A stretch of DNA of 64,000 nt from Bowmanella dokdonensis (GCF_017254865.1 NZ_JAFKCV010000001.1:434001-498000); one strand, 5' to 3'. Counted from the first letter of the stretch, positions 18,761-27,988 are shown. The notes: a model not told the origin generated them from the sequence alone. Numbers and translations are program-made.

Positions 18761-19105
18761 ATGTCAGTAGAAGCCGCTTATCCGATAGAATTTTCTGATG
18801 CCGCCGCGCATAAGGTCCGGGAATTGATCGCCGAGGAAGAAAATCCGTCCCTTAAGCTCAGGGTGTTTGTGACCGGTGGGGGGTGTTCAGGGTTCCAGTA
18901 CGGCTTTACGTTCGACGAAAAGGTCAATGAAGGTGATATGACCATCAGCAAGCAGGATGTGACCCTGGTCGTGGATCCCATGAGCCTGCAATACCTGGTG
19001 GGCGGGGTGGTGGACTATCAGGACAGCCTGGAGGGCAGCCGTTTTATGGTAAACAATCCCAATGCCACCACCACCTGTGGCTGTGGCTCCAGCTTCAGCA
19101 TCTGA
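18761..19105 (+). CDS. erpA: Iron-sulfur cluster insertion protein ErpA
   Basis: A-type Fe-S carrier of 114 aa, the same length as E. coli ErpA, delivering clusters to apoproteins such as the isoprenoid enzymes IspG and IspH. The three ligand cysteines are conserved: Cys42 in [11 protein letters not shown], and Cys106 and Cys108 in [10 protein letters not shown] use ATG 18761 ([11 protein letters not shown]); a frame start five codons earlier lacks family support. The gene sits 60 bp after the DUF6776-like gene, with a promoter in between. Confidence 0.95.
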   Translation: MSVEAAYPIEFSDAAAHKVRELIAEEENPSLKLRVFVTGGGCSGFQYGFTFDEKVNEGDMTISKQDVTLVVDPMSLQYLVGGVVDYQDSLEGSRFMVNNPNATTTCGCGSSFSI

Positions 19106-19187
19106 TTATTCTTCAATAGGCTGTGCGGATGCCGCCCAGTACCGCCAAAGATCTTTCCAATGCGCCATTGGCTGGGATCACAGCGCC

Positions 19188-20579
19188 ATGATGAAACTAT
19201 TTTTCACTGTGTTGTTGTGGCTGCTCTCAGTGATGGCCACGGCCAGTCAGAAGCCTTTGCTCAGGTTTGACGGCCAGAATATTGCCGGCAGTCCCTATGG
19301 CTTATTTGTCGAGGAGCTACTGAACCGGGCATACGATCGACAGGGCTACAGGATTGAGTACCTGCCGTTGCCCCTGGCGCGCAGTTTCCGTGAGGCTAAC
19401 GAAGGTCGTCTCGATGGCCTCAGGGCCAGAATAGAAGGGATAGAGTCCGAATACCCCTACCTTGTCAAAGTGGATTATCCCCTGTTTGATTTTACTGTCG
19501 AATTGATTGGTGACCGGCGACAATGCGGGCTTTGCGACCTGTCCCAACTGGATAATCTGGTCACCTTAAGGGGCTTTGAAGCGCAACAGCGTTTATTTGC
19601 CAGCCTGGGTCTGGATATGGCTGTCCGTGCTGTGTCTGACTCACAGCAAGCGCTGGATATGCTCTCAGCAAGGCGTGTGCCGGCGGTCGTGCTCTCCGGC
19701 GGTATGTTGCCAAAGGGCTTTCTCCAAGGCTCTGTCCATTGGATCCGTCACACTCTGGCCATCCTGCCCGACTATCATTATCTGCACCAATCCCATGCCG
19801 CCCTGGCTGAGCAGATCGGCGCCGAATTTCACGCCATGGAAAGCAGTGGCGAAATTGCCCTGTTGCGAACCAAACATGGCATACCCGCTTCGGTAAGCAC
19901 TCAGCCAGCGTCAGTCCAGGTGGGGCCGGTCAGCGCGGTATCCTCCGACTGGCAAGGCTATACGGATACTGAGCAGGGGGTCTACTGGAAAATCCTGCGT
20001 TCTGCCTTTGCCTCCTCAGGACTGCAGGTGACAAGCGATCTGTCCAACTGGAAGCGGGCCAAGGCAGAGTTTGCCGAAGGCCGCTACGATATCCTGGTGG
20101 GAGCCTATGATTACGAGGTGCCGGTCGGTGGGCTGCGCTCGGATGTCCATATCGACTACGAGTTGCCGGTATTGGCCATTGGCCATGACAGGCAGAGGAT
20201 GCAAAGGCAGATCAAGGGACAGGACGTAGCCAGGGGGTGTCATGTACTGGGGTACGATTTTTCCAGATTGCTGGGTGAGAACATCGAGATGTACGAAGTG
20301 AGCCAACTGGATGACTGCATGAAAATGCTGAGCAACGGCCGCTTGGACATGGTTTTTGACTACCTTTACAATCTGACCGAGGAAGAACGACAAAGCCTGT
20401 CTGTGCTGGAAATCAGTGACGAGCAACCTCTCTTCCTGGTATTCCAGGATACGGTCAGGGGACGGCATCTGAAAAGACTGTTTGAACAGGCCTTTCGTGA
20501 ACAGGTGGTATCTGGCCGGGTTGCCGGTTTTTTTCCCGATGCCGAGAGTTACTCGACGGCAAGGCTGGCGGTACAATAA
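19188..20579 (+). CDS. Secreted protein with two tandem solute-binding-like modules
   Basis: A 463-aa product from ATG 19188, the first of two adjacent ATGs, just before a signal peptide (LFFTVLLWLLSVMATAS). The mature part appears to hold two periplasmic-binding-like modules of the family 3 / TIGR02285 style. The first begins LLRFDGQNIAGSPYGLFVEELLNRA. The second, after about residue 235, begins WQGYTDTEQGVYWKILRSAFASSGL. Each carries the YGLF / GVYWKIL lead seen in ligand-binding modules. No kinase, GGDEF or transporter domain is attached, and no permease is nearby, so it is probably a stand-alone sensor or orphan binder. Function unknown. Confidence 0.7.
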   Translation: MMKLFFTVLLWLLSVMATASQKPLLRFDGQNIAGSPYGLFVEELLNRAYDRQGYRIEYLPLPLARSFREANEGRLDGLRARIEGIESEYPYLVKVDYPLFDFTVELIGDRRQCGLCDLSQLDNLVTLRGFEAQQRLFASLGLDMAVRAVSDSQQALDMLSARRVPAVVLSGGMLPKGFLQGSVHWIRHTLAILPDYHYLHQSHAALAEQIGAEFHAMESSGEIALLRTKHGIPASVSTQPASVQVGPVSAVSSDWQGYTDTEQGVYWKILRSAFASSGLQVTSDLSNWKRAKAEFAEGRYDILVGAYDYEVPVGGLRSDVHIDYELPVLAIGHDRQRMQRQIKGQDVARGCHVLGYDFSRLLGENIEMYEVSQLDDCMKMLSNGRLDMVFDYLYNLTEEERQSLSVLEISDEQPLFLVFQDTVRGRHLKRLFEQAFREQVVSGRVAGFFPDAESYSTARLAVQ

Positions 20580-20593
20580 TCAAGGAGAACGGC

Positions 20594-21169
20594 ATGTTGA
20601 AGATCTATGGTTCCACCACATCACCTTTTGTCAGACGGTTGCGGATCTGGCTGGCTAATGTCGAGCATGAGTTTATCAACCTGCAGATCTTCTCCGGCCC
20701 CGACCGGGAATTTCTCGCTTCACTGAATCCGACCCTGAAAATCCCCATGATCGACGATGAGGGACAGATTATTTATGACTCCAGGGTGATCTTCCGTTAC
20801 CTGACCGGCAAACTGGGCTATTCCGTCCCGGACTGGCGCCAGGAAAACCTGCTGACCCTGATTGACTCGGTTAACGATACACTGGTTCAGGCGCTGATCA
20901 TGAAACGTTCCGGTATTGAGGCGGATCCGGACAAGCTGATATTCAAACTGCAGAATGACAGAATTGAAACCATTCTGAACCATCTGAATGAGAAGGTTGA
21001 GCAAGGTGAATTCGGCGGTTGGGGCTACCCGGAAGTCTGCCTATATTGCCTGATCGACTGGGTCGAGTTTCGCGAGTTGCATGATTTATCCCAGATGCAA
21101 TCCCTGTTAGCCTTCCAGGCCAGGCATCAGAACAAGATTGAAGTGACCGCCACTAATCCTCGTGGATAA
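20594..21169 (+). CDS. Glutathione S-transferase-like protein
   Basis: A 191-aa protein with an N-terminal thioredoxin-like half (MLKIYGSTTSPFVRRLRIWL, then LNPTLKIPMIDDEG and the glutathione-site Asp-Ser in IIYDSRVIFRYL) and a helical C-terminal half. That is the GST fold, shorter than most members. Ser9 and Ser10 of the TTSPFVRR loop are possible catalytic positions. AAGGAG precedes the ATG at 20594. It is 14 bp after the binding-like gene and 36 bp before the TPR-hydroxylase gene, so these may form one unit. Substrate unknown. Confidence 0.8.
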   Translation: MLKIYGSTTSPFVRRLRIWLANVEHEFINLQIFSGPDREFLASLNPTLKIPMIDDEGQIIYDSRVIFRYLTGKLGYSVPDWRQENLLTLIDSVNDTLVQALIMKRSGIEADPDKLIFKLQNDRIETILNHLNEKVEQGEFGGWGYPEVCLYCLIDWVEFRELHDLSQMQSLLAFQARHQNKIEVTATNPRG

Positions 21170-21205
21170 GGGGACAAGGACACTGGCAAACAACAGAGAA
21201 AAGCG

Positions 21206-22381
21206 ATGACACAAGTGCCACAGACCGGCCTGCTGCTTCAACAGGCCATCAAGGCTTTGCAGCAGGGACAACCCCAGCAGGCTCTGCAACTATTCGAATC
21301 GGTGACAATCCAGGCTCCAGAGCTGGGGCAGGCCTGGCTGGGGTTGGCCTTTGCACGGGCCAACCTGCAACAGGACGCTCAGGCGTTGGAAGCCATCGAA
21401 CGTTGTCTGGCACTCGAACCCCGCAATCTCAGGGCACTGCTCTTCAAAGCCGATCACCTGAGCCGGCTGGGTCAACCAAGACGGTCACTACCCTTCTACG
21501 AAGCCGCTTTAAAGCTGGCGGTCAACCTTAACAGCGAGATCCCCGGCGATATCCGGCAGGGCCTGGAACGGGCCCAGTCCATGGCGGAAAGGTTCAACCT
21601 AGAGTATGCGGATTTTCTGCTGGGCAAGCTGAAGGAAAAAGGTTATCAGCCGTCTCAGTCCAGCACTCGGTTCAACCATTCGCTGGATATCAGCATGGGC
21701 CGCAAGCAGATCTATCACCAGCAGCCCAATCGCTATTACTTCCCCGGACTGCCGCAACGGCAATTTTACGAGAGGGAAGAGTTTTTCTGGATCGAAGAGC
21801 TCGAAGCAGCCACTGAAACTATCCGGAGTGAACTCGAGGCACTCCTGAAGGCTGACAAGGCCTTTGCCCCTTATCTGAGCTCAGATCAGGATATTCCTGA
21901 AATCAATCAGGCTGGCAGCAAAATAGTCAATAACACCGACTGGGGTGCCTGCTACCTGTGGGAATACGGGAAGCTGCACGAAGAGAATGCCCGGCGCTGC
22001 CCCGGCACCGTGGCTGCGCTGGAAAAAGTGCCCATGGCCCATATTCCCGGACAAATGCCGATAGCCCTGTTCTCCCGCCTGGCTGCCCATACTCATATTC
22101 CCCCACACCACGGCATGCTTAATACCCGACTTATCTGTCATTTGCCCATTATCGTTCCCAATAACTGCGGTGCGCTGCGTTGCGGCAGTGAGGAGCGCCC
22201 CTGGCAGGAAGGCAAGACGTTGATCTTCGATGACAGTATCGAGCATGAAGCCTGGAATCGCTCGGACCAGGAGCGCGTGGTGCTGCTGTTTGATATCTGG
22301 CGACCGGAGCTGACCGAAGAAGAGCGTCAACTGGTCAGCGCCCTGTTGCAGGTGACCAAGGAGTATGAAGAGGGTGACTGA
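21206..22381 (+). CDS. TPR-aspartyl/asparaginyl beta-hydroxylase domain protein
   Basis: A 391-aa protein. Residues 1-115 form about three TPR-like repeats (AIKALQQGQPQQALQLFESV, AWLGLAFARANLQQDAQAL, ALLFKADHLSRLGQPRRSL). The second half is an Asp/Asn beta-hydroxylase domain, a 2-oxoglutarate/iron oxygenase. Likely iron ligands are the His of HIPPHHGMLNTRLICHLPI and the His of DDSIEHEAWNRS, and an arginine for 2-oxoglutarate follows in SDQERVVLLF. The domain order resembles animal aspartyl hydroxylase (TPR then oxygenase). No signal peptide, so probably cytoplasmic. The target is unknown; modification of a protein or a peptide natural product are both possible. Confidence 0.85.
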   Translation: MTQVPQTGLLLQQAIKALQQGQPQQALQLFESVTIQAPELGQAWLGLAFARANLQQDAQALEAIERCLALEPRNLRALLFKADHLSRLGQPRRSLPFYEAALKLAVNLNSEIPGDIRQGLERAQSMAERFNLEYADFLLGKLKEKGYQPSQSSTRFNHSLDISMGRKQIYHQQPNRYYFPGLPQRQFYEREEFFWIEELEAATETIRSELEALLKADKAFAPYLSSDQDIPEINQAGSKIVNNTDWGACYLWEYGKLHEENARRCPGTVAALEKVPMAHIPGQMPIALFSRLAAHTHIPPHHGMLNTRLICHLPIIVPNNCGALRCGSEERPWQEGKTLIFDDSIEHEAWNRSDQERVVLLFDIWRPELTEEERQLVSALLQVTKEYEEGD

Positions 22382-22635
22382 TCCCGGAAGCCCTGTCTGG
22401 TCCGATGAGGCAATAAATAATCAGTTGTATTTCAATAACTCCCTTCTACTTGGTACGTGCGTACTGCTAATAATTCCTCAGTAACATTGCAATTACAATT
22501 TGTAACATTTAACTTTGGTCCGTGGTCATTCATTGATTATTCGTTGAATGCCTGTTTATACGAATATTATTCAAAAAAATAATAAATATCAGAATAAAAA
22601 TAAGTTATAGCAGCAAGTAGTTGTAAGGAGTCCAA

Positions 22636-24492
22636 GTGAAATCCAACCCCCTGAATCCTCTGGCCGCAGCGTTGTTGCTGGCCCTGGCAAGTTCCGCCGC
22701 TCATGCCGCCAATGATCGCTTCGTTATCCAGGTAGATAACCCGGGTAAGGGCATTGTTAAAGCCCTGACCAAGCAGCTGGGCGGCGAAATCCATGTCGAT
22801 TCCAACGGTTTTGTGGCAGTGACCCTGCCGGGCATGAATCTGGATGAGGCCAAAGGCGTGATGAACAACCCGCATGTAAGGCTGGTTGAAGAAGATCAGA
22901 TGCGCCGCCTGATGTCGTTTAGTGACGATGTGGGTAATCCCGACATACAGCAAATCACCCCTTATGCAGTCTACCAATCCCAGGCCGACCAACTGACCCT
23001 GCAGATGAGCAGTGCCAAAAAGGTTTGCGTGATCGACTCGGGTATCGCCCGTGAAACGGGTGAAACCGGTGGCCACAACCCGGACTTCGACTGGGCTTCA
23101 ATTTCCGGTGACAGCGATGCCGGTACAGGTGACTGGTTCCGCGACGGCGGCCCCCATGGTACGCACGTGGCAGGTACCATCGCAGCCGCCGACAATACCT
23201 ACGGCGTGATTGGCATGGCGCCGGGTAACCCTTTGCATATCATCAAGGTATTCAATGATGCGGGCTGGGGTTATTCGTCAGATCTTGCCCACGCCGCCAA
23301 TCTATGTGGCCAGGCAGGTGCCGATATCATCAGCATGAGCCTGGGTGGCGGTGGTGCCAACAGTACCGAAGAGAATGCTTTTAACTCCTTTACTGATGCA
23401 GGTGGCCTGGTCGTGGCGGCAGCAGGAAACGACGGCAACTCCGTGCGTTCCTATCCCGCAGGCTATTCATCGGTAATGATGATCGGCGCCAACGACGCCG
23501 ATAACAATATCGCCGATTTTTCCCAGTACCCAAGCTGTACCTCTGGCCGGGGAAAAAATGCGACGACTGATGAAACGCTCTGCGTTGAAGCCACAGCAGG
23601 CGGCGTGAACACCCTGTCCACTTACCCGGGCGCCGGAGCAACCCTCTCCAACCTGTCCGCTGACAGTGCCGGTTATGTTTCCGCTCCCATGGAAAATACC
23701 GGTAGTGCAGAAGCAGCCACCTATTTTATGGGGACGGCTGAATCTACCGATGGCAATGCGGCAGGCAAAGTCTGCATGATCGACCGTGGCGTGATCAGTT
23801 TCTATGACAAGGTCAAGAACTGTGAGGATTCCGGTGGCGTCGGCGCCGTAATCATCAACAACGAATCCGGTGTGCTCTATGGCACCTTGGGTGAGACAAA
23901 CGACACGTCCATTCCCGCACTGGGGGCAGCCCTTGAGGATCGCACAGCGCTACTTGCAGCCAGCAGCGTCAGCATCAGTATCGATGCCAGTGACTATGGC
24001 TATATGAGCGGTACCTCCATGGCGACTCCTGCGGTATCCGGTGTTGCCGCGCTGGTCTGGTCAAATCATCCCACTTGCACCGGTACCGAAATCCGTAGTG
24101 CCCTGAAGGCTACTGCCATGGATGCCGGCACCGCAGGTAAAGATGTGTACTTCGGTTACGGAATCGTGCAGGCAGCCGATGCCTCTGCTTACCTGTCAGC
24201 CAATGGTTGTGCGGGGGGAGACAACGGTGGCGGCACCGATCCTGAGCCGGGTGATCTGAGCCTGAGTGCCAGTGGCTACAAGGTTAAAGGTCTGCAGTAT
24301 GCAGATTTGTCCTGGTCAGGCAGCAGTGCAGGCAGTGTGGATGTCTATCGTAATGGTGCGCTGGTAACCACCACGGCCAATGACGGCGCCTATACGGATG
24401 CTCTGAACCAGAAAGGCAGCGCCACATACAGCTATCAAATCTGTGAGGCCGGTACCTCAACTTGTTCCGCAACCAAGACAGTGGTTTTCTAA
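22636..24492 (+). CDS. Secreted subtilisin-like serine protease (S8) with PA insert
   Basis: A 618-aa exported protease starting at GTG 22636, five bases after AAGGAG. Layout: signal peptide (1-25, cleavage near AHA-AN), an I9-like propeptide (about 28-95), then the S8 catalytic domain with Asp134 (VIDSGI), His174 (PHGTHVAGT) and Ser461 (GTSMATPAVSG). A protease-associated (PA) insert at about 350-435 contains AGKVCMIDRG and GAVIINNE. A Gly/Asp-rich linker leads to a C-terminal fibronectin-like domain of about 75 aa (from LSLSASGYKVKG). This is typical of extracellular proteases of marine gammaproteobacteria. It stands alone behind a 254-bp leader and ends at a strong terminator. Confidence 0.94.
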   Translation: MKSNPLNPLAAALLLALASSAAHAANDRFVIQVDNPGKGIVKALTKQLGGEIHVDSNGFVAVTLPGMNLDEAKGVMNNPHVRLVEEDQMRRLMSFSDDVGNPDIQQITPYAVYQSQADQLTLQMSSAKKVCVIDSGIARETGETGGHNPDFDWASISGDSDAGTGDWFRDGGPHGTHVAGTIAAADNTYGVIGMAPGNPLHIIKVFNDAGWGYSSDLAHAANLCGQAGADIISMSLGGGGANSTEENAFNSFTDAGGLVVAAAGNDGNSVRSYPAGYSSVMMIGANDADNNIADFSQYPSCTSGRGKNATTDETLCVEATAGGVNTLSTYPGAGATLSNLSADSAGYVSAPMENTGSAEAATYFMGTAESTDGNAAGKVCMIDRGVISFYDKVKNCEDSGGVGAVIINNESGVLYGTLGETNDTSIPALGAALEDRTALLAASSVSISIDASDYGYMSGTSMATPAVSGVAALVWSNHPTCTGTEIRSALKATAMDAGTAGKDVYFGYGIVQAADASAYLSANGCAGGDNGGGTDPEPGDLSLSASGYKVKGLQYADLSWSGSSAGSVDVYRNGALVTTTANDGAYTDALNQKGSATYSYQICEAGTSTCSATKTVVF

Positions 24493-24519
24493 ACCCGGTC
24501 AATCTGTCTTGAAACCTCA

Positions 24520-24547
24520 AAAGCGGGCCCTGGCCCGCTTTTTTTCT
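24520..24547 (+). terminator. Rho-independent terminator after the subtilase gene
   Basis: Stem AAGCGGGCC / GGCCCGCTT with a CT loop, followed by a run of seven Ts, 28 bp after the protease stop. Confidence 0.9.
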
Positions 24548-24557
24548 TTTAGCTTGA

Positions 24558-25514
24558 TCAGTAACCTCTGGCAAAGTCCAGTTTATGGTCCATCGGTTCA
24601 CCTGACAGCCAAAGGCGATAGTTGTCAATAAACACCGGCGCAATCAGCTCGGGTCTGGAAAGGGCTGCCGTATGCTGGGTAATCAACAGGTTCGGAGTGT
24701 GCCAGAACGGATGTGTGTCCGGCAGGGGTTCTTCCCTGAAGACATCCAGCACTGCGGCTTTCAGGTGTCCCGCACACAGTGCCTCGCAAAGGGCCTCGTC
24801 GTCTATAAGGCTGCCGCGGCCGGCATTGATCAATACACAGTGGCTGGGCAACCAGTTCAGGAATGTCTGATCCACCAGATTGGCCGTCTGCTTTGTATGG
24901 GGTAGCAGGCAAAGCAGATAGTCCAGGCTGCCGGCAAACTCCTGCAATTGTGACAAGTCATAATACCGACCAACAGCCTCACAATCCCGGCTGCGCAGGC
25001 TGACACCATGTATTTCCATGCCCAGTGCCCTGCAGACGGATGCCACCTCCCGTCCGATGGAGCCCACACCCAGAATACCCAAATGCCTGCCCCGCAGGGT
25101 TGAGTGGGTCGGTCCTGCCCAGTGTTTTTGCTGCTGCCTTGCCTGATAACCCGGGATATCCCGGGCGAAGTAAAGCATGTATGCCAGGGCATACTCGGTC
25201 ATTTGTACACCGAATATGCCCTTGATGCCGGTCAGTTGATAGTCTCTTTTGCTGTGACTGAGAAGGGGGGCATTGCCCGCCCAGGTGGACTGCAGCCACT
25301 GCAGTCGGGGCATGGCCGGCAGGCAGCCCAGGGCCAGATCCGGGTCGGCCAGTAGCAGTTCACATTCCTGCAGGGCAATGGCGTCCGGCTGGCTTTGGCT
25401 GATGAGCTTAATCCTCAGCCCCGGTAGACCGGCTTGCCCAAGCAGCTTTGCATAGATCGGGGCATCGCGGCTGGCAATCGCCAGGTTAAAGTTATTCGGC
25501 AGGGAATCTGACAT
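24558..25514 (-). CDS. D-2-hydroxyacid dehydrogenase (NAD(P)-dependent)
   Basis: A 318-aa member of the D-isomer 2-hydroxyacid dehydrogenase family, of the glyoxylate/hydroxypyruvate reductase kind. The Rossmann motif GILGVGSIGREVA is at about 146-158. The substrate-binding region LINAGRGSLIDDEALCEAL contains the conserved Asn-Ala-Gly-Arg-Gly, and the ITQHTAALSRPE block holds the catalytic His. In-frame ATG at 25514. It is divergent from the Cys/Met PLP enzyme gene and converges on the subtilase terminator. The specific 2-oxoacid is not predictable. Confidence 0.87.
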   Translation of the reverse strand: MSDSLPNNFNLAIASRDAPIYAKLLGQAGLPGLRIKLISQSQPDAIALQECELLLADPDLALGCLPAMPRLQWLQSTWAGNAPLLSHSKRDYQLTGIKGIFGVQMTEYALAYMLYFARDIPGYQARQQQKHWAGPTHSTLRGRHLGILGVGSIGREVASVCRALGMEIHGVSLRSRDCEAVGRYYDLSQLQEFAGSLDYLLCLLPHTKQTANLVDQTFLNWLPSHCVLINAGRGSLIDDEALCEALCAGHLKAAVLDVFREEPLPDTHPFWHTPNLLITQHTAALSRPELIAPVFIDNYRLWLSGEPMDHKLDFARGY

Positions 25515-25621
25515 AAGTAAACTAATCTTTGCTGTTTCGTTAATTAAGTTCGTATTTTCTGTTTTATTTGAAAATAATATTCGGTTTAATGGGGCTGTTT
25601 AAATAAACTCAGGATAATCCC

Positions 25622-27412
25622 ATGTCGTCACAGACTTCACTGGCTCAGGCCAAAGTACTTTCTCCCAAGCGAAACAGCTCCCATGCTCAGGATCTGGAGT
25701 CCCTGGCCAGGGAACAATTGCAGCATTTTGGTATCGACGGCAGCAGTGAATACGGCCAGGCACTCTATCAGGCGGCACTGCACCTTTACCAGACCCAGGT
25801 GGATGTCAGCCAGCTCTGGCAGATTACCCGGGATACCCTGGCTAATTTAAGCCACGAAGACAAAATCGCGCGCTTCAATGCCAAGAAATTCCTGTCCTTC
25901 CAGCTCGCCAAGGTGCTGGACACCTTACAAAACCCGTTCAGGGCTGTGCATCAGAGCCTGCACAAGCAACAGGGCTCTCATCTGGTCAAGAGCCACTATC
26001 CGCTGTTCGACAACGTCACGGCCTTGTTTTCCGCCACGCCGGTTGTGGTGCGCACCGCCACTTATGTCTATGCCTGCACCGAGTGGGTGGATGATGCCTT
26101 CCAGGGCAAGGAATTCACTCACCAGATCTACTCCAGACTGCTCAATCCTACCGCCATCTCGCTGGCCAATGCCATTGTCGATCTGGAAGCCGGGCCCTAT
26201 GCGGCAGATTATCTGGCCTGGAACTTCAACTCCGGCATGGCAGCCATCGACGGGGTACTGTCCAATGTGCTGACCCACGGCGATGTGCTGATTGTGTCAC
26301 GCAATATTTATGGCGGCGTGTTCCAGTTGCTGCATGACTACTTCGCCCGTGCCAATCGTATGGATATCCAGCTCGAATGGTTCGACGGCTATACCGAAGC
26401 GGCGTTCAGCGAGTTTATGGACGAAGTTAAATCACGCCATTCCGCCAGGCTGGCAGATGGCAAACAGCTCCATGTCTATCTGGAATCACCCTGTAACCCC
26501 CATGGGTATGTGCTTGATGTATCCGGCCTCTGTAAGGTGGCCCATAGCGGCAATCATCTGGTCATGCTGGACGCCACCCTGGCCACCCCCATCCTGTCCC
26601 AGCCGCTGCAGCGCAAGGACAAGGCCGAGCGCCCCGACTATGTGATTCACAGCTACACCAAGGATATCTGCGGCAGCGGCGCCACTACCGCCGGTGTGGT
26701 CATAGGCGAGACCTACCGCATGTTCCAGTCAAAGGGGGACAAGGTTAACGGTCTGGACTGGTCACGCACTATGTTCTGGGATGTGTTCTATATCAAGGGG
26801 GCGTTCCTTGACTCGGAGAAGGCCTTCGACGTCCTTAATGGCATGAAAACCCTGGAACAACGGATTATGAACAAGGTCATCAACACCCTGGTGTTCAGCC
26901 GTTTTCTGGCCTCCCACCCGGACTTTCATGTCAATTGCCACGCGCTGGTGGATCACCCCAATGCTGCTCTGCGGAACAGTCAGATGCGTCACGGCTGGCC
27001 CTGCGCCCTGTTTACCGTGGATATGGAAGGGGCCAGCCTCAGTCGCGACACTTTTGTACGCTTCTTCGACGCCCTGGAGCCGGCCTTCAGCCACCAGGTA
27101 TCCATCGGCCAGCACAATACCATTATCCTGTGTCCTGCACTGACCTCACACTCTGAGCTGGCGAAAAAAGATCAGGAAGCGGCAGGTATCTACATGACAA
27201 CCATGCGTATCGCCATGGGCACAGACAACGTCAAGGAACTGATCGCCCAGTTTATCCACTGCGCCAAACTACATATCGATCCTGTGGTCCCCGGCTTCAG
27301 CGACAAGTTTATGGAGCCGGAGCAGATCGACAAGCTGTATATGGACCTGGCCATGGAAGTCTGTACTCAGCACTACGGCTCCGGGGCCAGCATGGCGGAG
27401 ATGTTGGCTTAG
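25622..27412 (+). CDS. Cys/Met-metabolism PLP-dependent enzyme, long form
   Basis: This 596-aa protein belongs to the trans-sulfuration (cystathionine/methionine lyase) PLP fold, but it is about 200 residues longer than the usual 380-400 aa. The extra part is mainly an N-terminal helical region (about 1-130). The core shows FNSGMAAIDGVLSNVL for cofactor phosphate binding, YLESPCNPHG, LDATLATP and the Schiff-base lysine in IHSYTKDICGSGATTAG. Substrate could be methionine, cystathionine, homoserine ester or another thio amino acid; nothing here decides. A strong hairpin follows the stop and precedes an SRPBCC gene; an Lrp/AsnC regulator gene converges. Confidence 0.82.
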   Translation: MSSQTSLAQAKVLSPKRNSSHAQDLESLAREQLQHFGIDGSSEYGQALYQAALHLYQTQVDVSQLWQITRDTLANLSHEDKIARFNAKKFLSFQLAKVLDTLQNPFRAVHQSLHKQQGSHLVKSHYPLFDNVTALFSATPVVVRTATYVYACTEWVDDAFQGKEFTHQIYSRLLNPTAISLANAIVDLEAGPYAADYLAWNFNSGMAAIDGVLSNVLTHGDVLIVSRNIYGGVFQLLHDYFARANRMDIQLEWFDGYTEAAFSEFMDEVKSRHSARLADGKQLHVYLESPCNPHGYVLDVSGLCKVAHSGNHLVMLDATLATPILSQPLQRKDKAERPDYVIHSYTKDICGSGATTAGVVIGETYRMFQSKGDKVNGLDWSRTMFWDVFYIKGAFLDSEKAFDVLNGMKTLEQRIMNKVINTLVFSRFLASHPDFHVNCHALVDHPNAALRNSQMRHGWPCALFTVDMEGASLSRDTFVRFFDALEPAFSHQVSIGQHNTIILCPALTSHSELAKKDQEAAGIYMTTMRIAMGTDNVKELIAQFIHCAKLHIDPVVPGFSDKFMEPEQIDKLYMDLAMEVCTQHYGSGASMAEMLA

Positions 27413-27428
27413 GCTTCAGTAACAGTGC

Positions 27429-27458
27429 AAACTGCCGATGTAGTGGCATCGGCAGTTT
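27429..27458 (+). terminator. Hairpin between the PLP enzyme gene and the SRPBCC gene
   Basis: Perfect 12-bp stem AAACTGCCGATG / CATCGGCAGTTT with a 6-nt loop, ending in TTTTA. It begins 16 bp after the PLP-enzyme stop and ends just before the ribosome site (AAGGA) of the next gene. It could therefore terminate, or attenuate read-through. Confidence 0.75.
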
Positions 27459-27470
27459 TAAGGATTCTCC

Positions 27471-27890
27471 ATGCACCAGTTCAGTTTGAATGTAAAGTTC
27501 GATGCGCCGTTGGAGCGCCTGTATGAGGCCTGGCATAAGCCGGAGCTGCTTCAGCAGTGGTTTGCACCCGGCGACATGCTGGTGGCCCAGGCCATGTCGA
27601 GTTTCCAGGAGGGGGGTAAGTTCCGTATCGTGATGCAGGATACTGACTTCAGCCAGCATATCCTGATGGGGCAGTACCAGACTATAGTGCCCAATCAAAG
27701 GCTGGCGTTTACCTGGCAGTGGCAGGACAGCGATCTGATGACCCATGTCAGCCTGGATTTTGCCAGGGTCAACGACAGCACCTCAGAGCTGACCCTTACC
27801 CACAGCGGCTTTCCCGATCAGGAAATGGCCGATGACCATCAGGATGGCTGGATAGCCTGTTTGGAAAAGCTGTCTTTGCTGACGCTTTAG
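27471..27890 (+). CDS. SRPBCC / AHSA1-like domain protein
   Basis: A 139-aa single-domain protein of the START-like SRPBCC superfamily, AHSA1 type. It starts FSLNVKFDAPLERLYEAWHKPELLQQWFAPG and has the AFTWQW and LTLTHSGFPDQEMADDHQDGWIACLEKL blocks near the end. Such proteins bind hydrophobic ligands or act as Hsp90 co-chaperone-like modules; no specific ligand can be assigned. ATG 27471 follows AAGGATTCTCC. It lies directly behind the hairpin after the PLP enzyme. Confidence 0.85.
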   Translation: MHQFSLNVKFDAPLERLYEAWHKPELLQQWFAPGDMLVAQAMSSFQEGGKFRIVMQDTDFSQHILMGQYQTIVPNQRLAFTWQWQDSDLMTHVSLDFARVNDSTSELTLTHSGFPDQEMADDHQDGWIACLEKLSLLTL

Positions 27891-27894
27891 ACGT

Positions 27895-27987
27895 TATCAG
27901 AGAAAAGTTATCAGTTTGCAGTGGTCAGTTTTCAGAAATGCTTTGACAGGGTAGAGAAATAAGTTCGTTTTGTTGCCAACTGCCAAC
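27895..27987. repeat. Degenerate intergenic repeat (cagttggcag type)
   Basis: Between convergent genes lies GTTATCAG twice, then GTTTGCAGTGGTCAG and TTTTCAG. About 60 bp further, TTGCCAACTGCCAAC reads as the inverse of the same motif. A related block (CAGTTGGCAGTTGTCAG) occurs at about 39350-39366. This looks like a low-complexity intergenic repeat family, not a gene. Confidence 0.45.
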
Positions 27988-27988
27988 T

